A stretch of 64,000 nucleotides of DNA from Primula veris (lineage: Eukaryota > Streptophyta > Magnoliopsida > Ericales > Primulaceae), in assembly GCA_963682055.1 (NCBI GenBank), contig OY821744.1, forward strand, positions 31,782,967 through 31,846,966, given 5' to 3'. Shown here piece after piece: positions 10,329 to 21,883 of the stretch; within the stretch, counting starts at the first letter, position 1; every line of letters starts with the position of its first letter. The position numbers and the translations under genes are program-made. Under the pieces are notes generated by a model, which was not told the DNA's origin, did not search any database, and worked only from the letters and a program-made list of their open reading frames with translations.

Positions 10329-12590
10329 TAATTTATTTTATCCGTTGAGTTAGATTTGACGCTAATCATGTTATATTCTTATCCACGGCCTCTGTCGTAT
10401 ATTACAAGCTTGTCGTATAATTCTCTCTGTAAAACTAAGTAATATACTAATCCATTGTGTAACACATGCTTCTCTAAAAATAACATTATTTTCCTCTCTT
10501 TTAAAATCTTTGTCTTAAAAAATTGTTGGGTCTTGTTTACTTTTTTTTTTTTCATTTTGAGAATTTGTTTATACTTAGGTGGATTAAAATAGAAAATATT
10601 TATATTTCTTTTAATGCGTAGTATAAAATTAGAATGAGATAAAAGTATAAAATATTAAGCAACACTACACACTACAAACCAATAAAAGTAAGAACACAAT
10701 GACTAGTAAATACAAAAGTGTATTGTCATATTTACCTAATTCACAGTCAAACTCAGTTAGGACAAGTCTTTTTGTGCATATAAAAATAAGTTATTGATCC
10801 CTATATTTTGTTACTATGTACATGTGATTAATCACTTACAAGGTTAATTTATTTTACTTTCTAATTTAAGTAGTTTATATTTCTATCTGTTAATTTAAAT
10901 TGAACCACTGATTAACTATCACTAAGATAACAACAAAATAGTTACATTTTGGTCGTGTGATCCCCGTGTTTACCGTGTAATCTTAGTGCAGATTTATATA
11001 AAGCATAACAGAAGTAGTAAATAGTATAGAATTGAATTTTTTTTATAGATCGAGTATTGTTATTTGGATATAACGCTTTTTTACTCATATTCAGGAATGC
11101 AGAGTAGCAAAAAATGGCTAACTGAATTCGCTTGTTGAGAGTTTCGAACATAAGGTGAAAATAGCTGAAAATAGAAATTAAACGCAAATATTTTTTAATT
11201 AGTTGGTGTTAACATGGAAAGGGTGAGCGGCCATAATTAATCATGACCCTAGCTTCAAATCAAACGGTTTAAAATGAAAAAGAATTAAATAGGAACTCTT
11301 GGTTACAATTTACAATCTCACTCCTCTCTCTAGACTATATATATGTCGGGAGATTCTTTTTTCATTACTGTGTTTACTCATAACTATAAGAGAACCGGGA
11401 TTGGAAATCACACGTCTACGTGGCATGTGCCACGTGACAACTTTGCCATTTTTTTTTTCTTTCAATTTCTGTTTTCGTTTTCTTCTTTGTCTGCTGTCTG
11501 TGTTTTCTTTTACCCAAAAAATTTCCTCAATTTTACCAAAAAAAAACCCTAACCATCAACCATCAAACTTTTGCTGGTTTCCGTGTACGAAATAACAATT
11601 AAACAATAATAAAGAATTAAACAGAAATAAACAAAAACCAGTGTAATCTTTCTTAATTTCGATTTGGAACGGAAATTACTGATTACAACATGTAGGTACT
11701 GAATAGTAATTAAAGCAAACGTTATTCAGATTATTATTAATTAATAATCTGATGTGCTGAATTGCAATACATAGAAACTGCCGGACTGGAAAGTATAAAC
11801 TTAACAGCCGGACTGTTCTGATTGAAATTGAAATAACAGGAGTGAATTGAAACTATTCTAATTTCAGAATTAAATTACAGAATTGAAATTACAGAATAAA
11901 ACAGTACTTTAAAGAAATTACAAAAAGGTAAAACAGAATTGAAAAGCTACAACTAAGTACAATAAATTAAAATACTGAAATAAAATGACAGAATTGAAAA
12001 GACAAAAATATAAATTACAGAATTGAAATACGTTAATTAAAAGGACAGAATTAAAAGACGGGGCGACTGTAAACAGTCTGTCCTTAACCGATATTCGCCC
12101 AACCACCTTAATGTTTCTTGTTGTATTGGCGCTTCGATCCCAAGGTACAACGTCTGGGATGACTCACCAGAAACTGGCGACGAGTCAAGGTCGAGCTATT
12201 GGTGGGTGGTTCTCTCTGTTTCTAATATGCTATGAAAAAAATGTGTATGCTATTTCAGAGAGAGTGAATTAGTGATTTGAATTAGAGGGGAGGCTGCCTC
12301 TTGTAGAGGATTCTGAAACCGCAGCCTTTAATGTGGTCATTCAATTCTGGGAGTTACATCCCCAGAATCCGCCTCCATTATTAGAGGAGTTACAACCTTG
12401 CTAGAACTTTAGGGACTGCTCTTGTAAATATACAAGAGTCCCTTTTTCAGTTTAGTATAAGACCCAAGACCCAAGTTTCTGTGAATATAAGGTACCAAAA
12501 ATGGGGATTCACAGGTGAAAATGTCAAGTTCAGTTTGAAGATCAGGCTATATATAGATTTTTTTTTTCAAAATATATGGTATTTCACTAG
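10329..12590. other. Gene-free region with a promoter-like remnant
   Basis: No gene supported. The region 10,329-11,945 is duplicated at 23,763-25,395. It contains a TATA-like ACTATATATATG near 11,334, a G-box palindrome (11,418-11,435), a pyrimidine-rich stretch and AAACCCTAA near 11,546, together resembling the promoter and 5' leader of a lost gene. At about 12,411-12,441 GGGACTGCTCTTGTA faces TACAAGAGTCCC as a hairpin, also present at about 25,407-25,437. About 460 bases (11,945-12,400) are absent from block B. Confidence 0.55.
11418..11435. promoter_or_regulatory. G-box-containing inverted repeat
   Basis: ACGTGGCA and TGCCACGT form a perfect 8-base inverted repeat around a TG centre. The right arm overlaps the G-box core CACGTG (11,431-11,436), bound by plant bZIP and bHLH factors. 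The same 18 bases recur at 24,865-24,882. No coding region follows, so any regulatory role is unproven. Confidence 0.4.
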
Positions 12591-12847
12591 CCTCTCCAAG
12601 TTACATGTAAGTGTGTAACTAAATATCCCTGAGTATGGTTTTTCCTTGGTTATACAACTAAAAAAACTACTGAAACAGACAACCAAAGAGTTCACTAATC
12701 CAACACCAGCAAATTCTTTTTTTTTTCCAGACAAAAACACATTAAATAGAGAATCCGCAAAATCTGAATACTGAAACCTAGAATTAACTATTCTATTGGT
12801 AAGAGGAATGGGCAGGAAATTCCTACTAATTAGTTTTATTTCATAAA

Positions 12848-14805
12848 CTATAAAGAATACTGTGTAGGGACGTCAGCTTCAACGGCTGTGCTAAAGACTC
12901 GTTCCAGAGCCGCCAGTTGCGCTGAATTTTGGCCGTCTCGTAAATGTTTCTTCTCAAGAGCAGAAAAGACAAGATTCTCTGTACCAAAAGGGGTACAACA
13001 AGTGTTAATAATCGAGGACATTGTTTTACGCTAGCACAGTTGATATTTAGAGATATACAATCATCACTAGTTGAAGAAAACAGAATATGTACTTGAGTGT
13101 TGGTTGTTCCCACAAGCGTTGGGTAGATTCACTTCCCCATAACAGGTATTTGGCTCTAGCAAGCTCTTGCCATATCTCTTCCACCTTATAGCTCTTTGGA
13201 TTTGCACCTCGCCCTAGGTCTAAAGCCTGCAGATGAAACTTTAATGAGATTTGCCAAAAATAGTTCCTCTATGAGAAATACATCATTGTTTCTCACTGAA
13301 AATAGATATACAGTATTTCAGATCTTAATTCATTCGTTTTAATATTGTATACTTTCTAGATACAGTATCGGTAACAGGTTCCTCATCGATCTGCTGCAGT
13401 TTATATAGGAAAAGGCATTTCAAATTGGATTCATTACACTTAAAAATAAGTAGTAAGAAAGACACAAGATCCAGAAAGTGATTCGTTTAATAATTTAAGC
13501 TTGTACAGTTCCAGGCTTATCCGTATAAAATCACAATATCATCTGAAATTTCATGTTATATTCAAAAGCCGCATTAGTTTTATGAATGCATCTGCTTTAT
13601 CCAATATAAACGAAACTGAAACCATTACTTTAAAAAAGCAATAATTCATCTCCTGTTCTTCCCTTCATAGATTACTTTTAACTTATGACAGCATGTACAG
13701 TCTAATTGCTGAGTAGTAACATTTTAGGAGGATGGACATACTTTTTCCAGTTCCTTGATACCATCACGATAATCTTCTTTTTGTAGCAACGCTAGCCCAA
13801 GTATGTAATGAGCCTGTCACCCAATATGTGCATATTACATTAGAAATTTTCACTCCTTTACTTCATTCAACTAAATGTATAGCGATCTGATTCACGTGGT
13901 TAAACCCACCGAGCTCAAAGGGGATGAATATCAATGTACCAAGCAGAAGGTAATTTCTCATTAAACTTTTTGTTGCAGCAACGGGTTCTTTCCTCTGATG
14001 ATACCGCATAAGCAAAAATAACAGGTATAAATACATTTTACCAGACTTTTTGGAATCTTTTACTTTCAAAAGTTTGCACAAAGAATCACCTTTTACCCTG
14101 GGCCATAAGAGCTACAGTCAAAGCCGTTTTATTTCCACTGCTGGTTATAACTCAAACCTAAGCTATGAGCTTAAGGACAACGACCAAGAAAGATTATCTA
14201 AATCCAGAGCATATGACCATCTAAAAAATGTGCCAAATTTACAGGTATCAGCAGGGATATTCAGGGGCTTATTCTCTCTGTGTGTGAGTGGTTCTATTTT
14301 TTCTTAAACTTAATATATTTAAGATTACAAAAATAAAAGATAAAAAGCTAAATAGTCGAAGCAACAATAATTCTGAGATCAAATCCATGCCTTTGGACTT
14401 TAAAACAGCTCAATTGTTCACAATTTGAAAATAAAATTCTAATCAAGGTGGTGCAACGCATCAACTTGAAATTCTACGTCTGCATGATAAAAGTAGCGTG
14501 ACGCAATGCTTAAAAGTATAACCAGCAACCTAAAAGTAAAATAAAAGGGACCCTAACCTTGACAGCTTTCTGATCAAGTTTAATTGCTCTCCTACTATCC
14601 TCTTCAACTCTAACCCAATCACTACATAAAAAGTCCACCACAACGAAAGAAATTAGACACCAACTGCTAATAGCAATTAAACCACAATATTTACGAAATA
14701 CAGATATATACGGAAACAATATATTTTCCACTCATACTTGCGTCTACGATGACATAAGGCGCGATTAGTCCAATACACCGGAACATTAGGGCACAAAGTA
14801 ATAGC
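12848..14805 (-). pseudogene. CHIP: CHIP-type E3 ubiquitin ligase gene fragment, copy 1 (TPR exons only)
   Basis: Five minus-strand exons can be read: 14738-14805 (AITLCPNVPVYWTNRALCH), 14558-14621 (DWVRVEEDSRRAIKLD), 13742-13813 (AHYILGLALLQKEDYRDGIK), 13093-13226 (ALDLGRGANPKSYKVEEIWQ) and 12848-12978. All junctions are GT-AG and exon phases fit. They match the TPR region and following helices of plant CHIP (C terminus of Hsc70-interacting protein), a cytosolic co-chaperone ligase that binds Hsp70/Hsp90 tails by its TPR domain. The first exon with the start codon and the C-terminal U-box are not found. The last exon has a 1-base insertion relative to copy 2 (near 12,965), giving a premature stop. 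Hence it is a truncated, frameshifted duplicate. Confidence 0.85.
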
Positions 14806-15641
14806 CTGCATTAGATATATCAAAACAAAAGGTGAACAAAATTAAATTTTCACATATATGGAACAGAACGGAGCATAGTAATCGCATCATTAATACCATT
14901 ACCCATACAGCAAAAAAACTACAACTTTTTTCAAACTTCCCAGGGCACAATAGCCTAATAGGTTACATACACAAATAGAAAACTAACAAGAATCAAAATG
15001 CCAGTCACGAAAAAACCCATTCTGACATAAGATACTTGCCTAAAATATCAAAATTCACGACAAATTTACTAGAACACAACGCTCAAGTATCACTCATCGA
15101 ACACAAATATAAAAGATCCAAAAAAATATCTCAATAACTGATCGTCAAAGTATCACATAACGAACCAGAAAACTCACAAGATCGTAAAATATCATCAGTC
15201 ACGCAAAAATCATTAGAGCACAAATAAATTACCTAAATATCACATACCGCTATACAATGTAATAAGAATAATTATTCGAATACACAATACACATTATGGC
15301 ACAACTCCTTGTACCAAATAAAAAAAAAATACGGCATAACTCCTGAATACCACAGTCCACACACCACACACAAAATAATAAAGATTAAAATTCCCCAATT
15401 ACCAAAACTCATCTGTAAAGGCTTAATTTTACATACTAAAACACAAAAGTAACGCTACAAAAAAACAGTTAAACGAAGACGGAAATTCGCAACCCTCCAT
15501 TTACTTACTTTTAATGGTCAAGATTAGTTCATCTAATAACAAGAATAAACACATAATCTTGACCATTAAAAGTTAGTAAATGGAGGGTTGTGATTGATGT
15601 GTAAAGATAATGTGTTTTTTTATGTGTGTATGGATCCTTTT

Positions 15642-15680
<39 letters not shown>

Positions 15681-15954
15681 TTAATTAACACTTAGGTAAT
15701 GATGTTTTATACAGATCAATATATATATCCAATCCCAAATTAATTGTTTTTGTTTTCAAGGAATAATAAAGCGGAAAGATGCCAAGTCATTGGTAATGAT
15801 GTTTTATACAGACAGCCATGTATGTAGATGAAAATTTACACAAGCTTTTATCTTGAGAGAAATGAAGCGAAAGAGAACTTCATAGTGCATACGAGTCTCA
15901 TTCGTCAAAATACTGTATACATATGGTAATGATTAGGATGCATGTAGTTAATTT

Positions 15955-16790
15955 TTAGATGCTAAATTTGGAGAAAATGTGCTTGGTCTGATGAGGAAAC
16001 AGATTTCTTGTGTTCTAATTTGGAGAATCTTGTTTGCAGTTATGTGATTCTGGTTTCGGTAATAATTAAGATGCATTTAGTAACTTTAGTTTACTTTTAC
16101 ATGCTAAATTTAGAATACATATGCTTGGTTTGTTGAGGAAATAGATTTATTTTGTTCTATTTTGGATAATTTTGTTTGCAGCTATGAAATTCCTATTTTG
16201 GTAAGGAATAGTATGAGCTCAGTTTGCTTTTAGGTGCTAAATTAAGAGAAAAGATACTTGGTTTGCTGAGGAATTACATTATACATATAGCATATAGTTC
16301 CTTTGATTCTGTACTCAAGATTGGGCTGTTTTTCGTGACTATACATGCTAAATTAGAGAAACTGCACTTGGATTTGGAGAAGAAACAACATACAGAGTTT
16401 GGTTTCGGGAGGATTATTATTCGTTTTAGAAGATTCATTTCTTTAGTATGGCTATAGGAAGGTTAATCTGTGTTTTGTAACTAGTTACTTTCACATGCTA
16501 ACTTCCTAGAACTCGATTTGCCAATAAATTAAGTTCTCGAGTTTAATTGCGCAGTTTTTTTTTTTTGCAAAAATAAGATTCTGGCTTCCATTAATGTCTA
16601 AATTTATAGAAAATTCACTTAATTTGGTGATGAAAATACTTTTCTCGGAGTCCAATTTTGGGGAGTTTTTTCTTTTTTCTGCAGACATGAATTTCTGTTT
16701 TCACTCTATGGAAAGATTTGCATTTCAGATTTCGGAAAGTATTTTCATTTTGTTGCAGCTACAAATTTCTGTTTTCACTGTATGGCTATA
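15955..16790 (+). repeat. Degenerate tandem repeat in a CACTA intron or leader
   Basis: About six units of 90-150 bases begin with ATGCTAAATTTGGAGAA, followed by TGCTTGGTTTGTTGAGGAAA and a TTTTGTTTGCAGCTATGAA-like end. Several units therefore end in a plausible splice acceptor (TTTGCAG). The array precedes the only coding-like exon of the element (from 16,942). Unit divergence indicates age. Confidence 0.6.
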
Positions 16791-16941
16791 GGAACGTCTA
16801 AGTTGGTCCCTAATGGTTCATGAATAATTATCTGTCTAAAACTAGTTGTGCAAAGAAAATTAGTTGTTTGCATACAAAATTGAAATTGTGCAGCTTCTTT
16901 CTAAAACTAATTCCTTGCTACTATTTCTCGTTTTCAATGCA

Positions 16942-17131
16942 GATGACTAGGCCTGGCTATTCTCTCTCTGGCAGAGGTAGAACCTCTGTTAGCGTAGGTG
17001 GCGTTCGAGGTTATGGTCGTGGTTGTGAATCACATGATACTCCTATTTCTCGGCAGCGTTTTAACTCTTTTCTTGAGACACAGCCACAAGATATGCAAGC
17101 CCAATATCAGATGCGATCCCCAACCCCTTGA
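16942..17131 (+). pseudogene. Residual CACTA accessory ORF exon
   Basis: After an acceptor (TTTTCAATGCAG) the frame reads MTRPGYSLSGRGRTSVSVGG and continues rich in Gly, Arg, Ser and Gln for 63 codons to a stop at 17,129-17,131. A +1 frame stays open slightly further (to about 17,180). A Gly/Arg-rich start directly after an intron resembles the start of the plant transposase-associated ORF of CACTA elements and the 37,464 start in this window. The rest of that gene is gone. Homology is inferred from position and composition. Confidence 0.4.
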
Positions 17132-17901
17132 GTCTAGAGTTCGTCATCCATCGAGTGGCCCATCCTCTTTGGGCTCGTAATATTTTGGGCATGTAATCTT
17201 ACTAGCATCGGAACCGTTGATATTTAGTGGGTCATGGAAGTATGTGAACCGTTTATGACATTTTAATATTTTGGGCATGTAATATTTGCTAGTATCGGTA
17301 CTGTTACGTAATATGAATTCGGTTAAATTTTGTTTATCATTATAGCATGTTATTTGGTTTGTAGATTAGTTTTATTTATATCTATTAATGTTTACTTAAT
17401 AAATTTATTTTTTATTTAATTAATAAAATTAATTCTGTTAATTGTATTAAAATATTTTTTTATTTAAATAATCACACTAGTGTGACGGAATTGGTACGGG
17501 TTTGTCATATTGATAAATTTCTAATATATATTAAATTAAATATCAAAATAAAAAATATATTATAATAAAAAAAATTGCGACGGAATAGCAATGTATATTC
17601 GTGGGTAAATATTCACTTTCATACTATATTTATATTGTAATTTATTTTATATAATTGGTTTTTGTGAGACTTTTGTTACGGAATTTTGTAGCAACATAAA
17701 AAATTAGAGACGAAAAATCTGTCGCTATAATGTCACTAAATAGCTACGGAATAAGATTTCCGTAGCAAACATTTAGCCACAAGCACTTTAACTACGGAAT
17801 TCAGAGACGGAAATTTTCGTCACAAGGAGCCAATCTGCGACGGATTCACGTTTTAGCGACGGATATTTCCGTCGCTGTATTGTTGTTGTGTTGTAGTGTA
17901 A

Positions 17902-18337
17902 TTAGATATTTAACCAATTTATGCATATATGTAACTCCATACTAGTAAAACAGAACACTAACAATATATGAACTTTGATTTGTACGTCTAATCATGATTG
18001 ATTTGTATACTTAATACTGTTTAATTTGAACTTTGATTTGTACGCCTAATCCCGTGTGATTTGTGCATATTTCTGTTTATATGAACAAGAAGTAAAAAAA
18101 CACATTTCCGCTTATTATTCGTGGTCTCTTTGATTTTTTTTTTGTCTTTCATGTTTGTATTTTGAAATCTGTTTATCAAAACTGACACAAACCAAATAAA
18201 CTTTGAAAGGTAAAGTCATTCGAGGTGAAAGTAAGTAAAGGACCAACCAAAGAGATAAATAAAACTAAACTCTAACAAAGCAAGATCAAAGTCTTTATTC
18301 TGTTTTTTGTTGATAAGCAAAAAAAAGATCAAATTCT
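17902..18337. other. Junction between block 2 copy 1 and block B
   Basis: The sequence follows block 2 (as at 45,949 onward) to about 17,965, then about 200 bases with repeated CTTTGATTTGTACG words. From about 18,165 it matches the 3' flank of F-box A, with the segment homologous to about 1600-2068 deleted. No gene is visible. Confidence 0.55.
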
Positions 18338-19669
18338 TTATTCTAAATCAATAATAACTTGTCCAAAAGTAGGAAATTTGCCAGTGTTTGGGTATTTCGT
18401 TGAGACTTTCAAAGAAACCAAACTCCTGACGTAACAACTTTCCAAAATAACGCCCAAGAACTTTCCTTTTACCTTCAGCGCACTTGTGTTTACTTTCTTT
18501 ACCTTTTTCTTTTCCAGATTGTATAAGAACAGCCCTTTAGTCCACCACATTAACAATAGTTCCCCATTTTGGACACTGAGAACACGTATCTTTTTCACTC
18601 CAGATTCAAACCCTTCTTCGTTTTCAAACGGATAAAGTTTGAGATCCCAATCAAGGTGTACAGAATACCTTTTAACCCAAATACGGTTCTCGTGATCCTC
18701 CAAAACCCACATATCAATATTCTCACTGAATGTGCGGCACAATAATATTTGTCCTTTAAATTCTAAGAGACGTGTATCCTCCAGATTACTGCAATTGCAC
18801 ATGGGTCCACAACGTTTACCTGGATGAGGAAAAGAATCGAAAACTTCGGTCTCCACATTAAACTCCATTACAGAGTTCCCACAATCACATTCACAAGCGA
18901 TCTTCCAATAAAGCGCTCCGTTGGAAAATACTTGCCTCATGAGTGGATTATAAGGGAAATTACAGACTTTTCTTAACGACTCGGATTCTAGACTAAATAA
19001 ATAATATTTATAAGTACCACCGATACAGGCTTCACTTATATACAACAATATGTACTCCTTGCTTGATGGGCGGAAGAAAAACCCACATAAGACACCCTTA
19101 TTACACCTTATATTTATACGCTCCTGTGTTGTAGGGTTAAAGAGGTAATTCCTACCACTATTGCCTTCCGACTTGAAGATAAGTAAACCATTGCATGACC
19201 CGTGAAGGTAAGGCAAGACATCACTTGTTGTGTTCAAATCTGGTAGAATTTTTTTCCCTTTGGCTTTTCCATTTAAAATGAAATAATTATCAGATCCCTC
19301 TACATATTGTCCATATTCGGACGGTTTATTTTTTTTTTTAACTACGCACTGCAATAACAATACTTTTTCAGTAGTAATACTGTCTTGCCTTTGGAGATGA
19401 GTATGAGCAAAATCAATTGTTGATGTCAACTCATACCACTTTTTGCACACCCTTCGACATTTGGCCACGCATTTGTGTGGTAATCTGCTGAGTATTTCGA
19501 AAATAACATCATCGGGAAGAGGAGATGTCTTGTAAATGGTAAAGCACGAGACAAGTTGAACCCATAAATGCCTAATCCGTTTAAAAGAACAATGACGACG
19601 AACCATTGGTTCTGATGTAAGAAGAAAGTTACTGTCATCAAATAAGACAATTGTAAGAAGAAAGAGCAT
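18338..19669 (-). CDS. F-box protein with F-box-associated domain, copy B
   Basis: 443-aa open reading frame nearly identical to copy A: F-box at residues about 50-91, GSCNGLL near 157, F-box-associated domain to the end. The sequence homologous to the first 19 codons of copy A is lost by a short deletion, and an in-frame TAG lies just upstream. The first usable Met is therefore MLFLL (19,667-19,669) or the later MVRRHC. About 900 bases encoding the N-terminal two thirds look identical to copy A by eye, while the last 440 bases carry about a dozen substitutions and one extra codon (LED for MD). The likely role is substrate adaptor of an SCF ubiquitin ligase, substrate unknown. Confidence 0.85.
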   Translation of the reverse strand: MLFLLTIVLFDDSNFLLTSEPMVRRHCSFKRIRHLWVQLVSCFTIYKTSPLPDDVIFEILSRLPHKCVAKCRRVCKKWYELTSTIDFAHTHLQRQDSITTEKVLLLQCVVKKKNKPSEYGQYVEGSDNYFILNGKAKGKKILPDLNTTSDVLPYLHGSCNGLLIFKSEGNSGRNYLFNPTTQERINIRCNKGVLCGFFFRPSSKEYILLYISEACIGGTYKYYLFSLESESLRKVCNFPYNPLMRQVFSNGALYWKIACECDCGNSVMEFNVETEVFDSFPHPGKRCGPMCNCSNLEDTRLLEFKGQILLCRTFSENIDMWVLEDHENRIWVKRYSVHLDWDLKLYPFENEEGFESGVKKIRVLSVQNGELLLMWWTKGLFLYNLEKKKVKKVNTSALKVKGKFLGVILESCYVRSLVSLKVSTKYPNTGKFPTFGQVIIDLE

Positions 19670-21883
19670 ACGAGCAACTTTTGCAATAAAAAAGTTGTGC
19701 TAACATTAGAGTCTTAACTTCTCAGGTCAAAAGAATTCCTACCATTTCACCTTTTTACGTGTGATAGTTTCAGACTGAAAATTCTTTGGAAAAAGGACTT
19801 CAAACTAAGTTTGATGATTTGTGAAAATTACTACAATGATAAGAAGTGAATATATGCTTGTGTATTAAATCGTTAAAGCGTGCTGAAACATTTTTTTTTT
19901 TACGAGTTTTACCGAAACGTAAGTAACGACGCCAAAAGCGTAAGATTTACTAATGTTTTTATTTGTACTTATTTCAATTGAATATCTATATCTATTTACT
20001 CATTTCTTTCATATTTAATGACTTATAGTAACTTACCTGTATACATTAAAGAGAGTATAAAAAATAGTTTGTTGAAAAATGGGTAACTGATTACCATGTA
20101 AGTTTGTTGTTTTTTGAAAATTTCAACAATGATAATTTGGGACTATGTAACAAATTCAATTAGGAAACTATGCAGAATTAAGTTACATAGTGCCAATATG
20201 AAAAACTTTACAGAATATAGTCTTTGAGGTTTTAAATCTGAAAAACCAACAATATTTGTTGAAAACGAGTTATTGTAGATTTGGTGAAAGAGTGAATTAC
20301 GACAGTAATTTATCAAAAGAGAAATCCTTTGTATTCACTATTGAGTCCATTAAGGTTTCTTCAAAAAGAAAAACAAAAAGTGTTTTTTCCAAATCATAAA
20401 TTTATGAGTGAGAAAGTGAAAGATAGCACAGGCGGTAAAAAAAAACAACGATCTTCTACAATACATTACCATACTAAAATACAATCAAAGTAGGGAGCTG
20501 AAAAACCTTGATTAGAACATGGAACCAACAGTCAATTGCTAAGTATGAAGAAATTAAACCTAATGATAAAAGAAGTGAGAGTTAAAACTATATATACTTG
20601 AATTTTTAAAACGATAACACCTACTACTTATCTAATCCTAAACCTACTACTTACTTATCTACACCTATCATTTATCATTTATCTACATTTATAAATTAAT
20701 GATAAACACATCTATCAACTTAACGCGTATAATAGTGTTATCTGAAAATAATTGTGCATAAAAAAAATAAGTTTCATAGATTACTTGATGGGAGAGAAGG
20801 TGATCAGAATTTGATGGAAGAAATAAATTAAGAATAAATCAGTTTTTTGGCTCTTTGCTAGTCTTGAAACTGTAGTACGACATGTTTTATTTTATTTTGA
20901 ATTTAAATTTTTGTTTCCGTTAATTTCAATACATGTAAATACCACTATCATCGGGAGTATTTTCGGAATGTAAAGTTCAAAGGCCTCATAAGACCCTTGT
21001 TCATTTAAATAATAGTGAGATATATCAATCTAATTAACTAGACACGTACCCACCTAAAAATAATAAAATGAAAATAAGTAATAAACAATACCTTGAGATA
21101 TATAGAGATGTATGGTCGGTAACAGGTTTATCACTCTTACGCTTGTTGTATTATAAAAACACTTTATAATTGAATAATTGTATTTAAAATATAAAGGGGT
21201 TGTGTTTCTTTTATAGGCACGAATGATATGTTTCCTTATCCTAATAGAACTCACATTAGATTAGATTAGTCCTATTCTAATTATAATTCTAACACTATAA
21301 TTCAATATCTATCTAAATAATGTAATGATTAACTAATCATAGCCAAATATATGCGACCCTATAAATTCTTAGACAATCACACGTGATCGGGTGAAATTAC
21401 AATTCAATTAATAAATGTAACATAAAATAAACTTCATACAGGTTTAAATCATCATATCACCATTAAATATAAACTAATACGAGCCAGAGTGATTCTATAT
21501 CATTTAATAGACATATTTCCTTCCAAGTACCACAATATTAGCTTTTTACTTAACGTGACATTTTAATTGAAATTCAATAATGATCCATTGTAATGTATTC
21601 AATAAAAACATATTTTTGTTAACCATTCATGTACATATAAACAAATGTTCATAAACAATACTTCACTAAACTTAAAATATCAATTCGATAACTTTTAACA
21701 ATTTGTGCTAAACTTTATGGCAATACCCATCCACTCGACATAATCTGTTAATGTCATTAGAGATTATATTAAATAAACTGATCCATGATAATCTCAGATA
21801 TTGTTATACATTCAATTAACATGTTTTGTTTTCAACTTTCTCCATACGGCAAGATCATTCTCCAATATGCTTAGTATATTTAA
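19670..21883. other. Upstream region of F-box B, no gene seen
   Basis: AT-rich copy of 3,596-5,651. It retains about 120 bases (near 20,905-21,020) that copy A has lost. No coding stretch is supported. It presumably contains whatever promoter drives F-box B. Confidence 0.6.

Larger units (their letters stand above)
15453..17898 (+). mobile_element. CACTA (En/Spm) transposon, non-autonomous
   Basis: The right end reads CACTACAACACAAC on the minus strand. The left end is CGCTACAAAAAAACAG, one base away from CACTACAA. The 3-bp target duplication is TAA (15450-15452 and 17899-17901), and copy 2 of the host block shows the empty site at 45,946-45,948. Near the right end repeated GCGACGGA/TCCGTCGC words form the subterminal repeats that transposase-associated proteins bind in this superfamily. 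An inverted repeat (about 15,484-15,595) lies near the left end. Only 2446 bp long and without a TNP2-like transposase, so it depends on a relative. Confidence 0.85.

Noticed and set aside
10660..10680. CACTACACACTACAAACC as a possible CACTA end
   Set aside because: No partner end, no 3-bp target duplication and no subterminal repeats. The copy in block B is changed at the critical bases.
11299..11595. 98-codon frame in the promoter-like region, also near 24,746
   Set aside because: Overlaps the TATA, G-box and pyrimidine leader. The frame end differs between copies and there is no recognisable domain.
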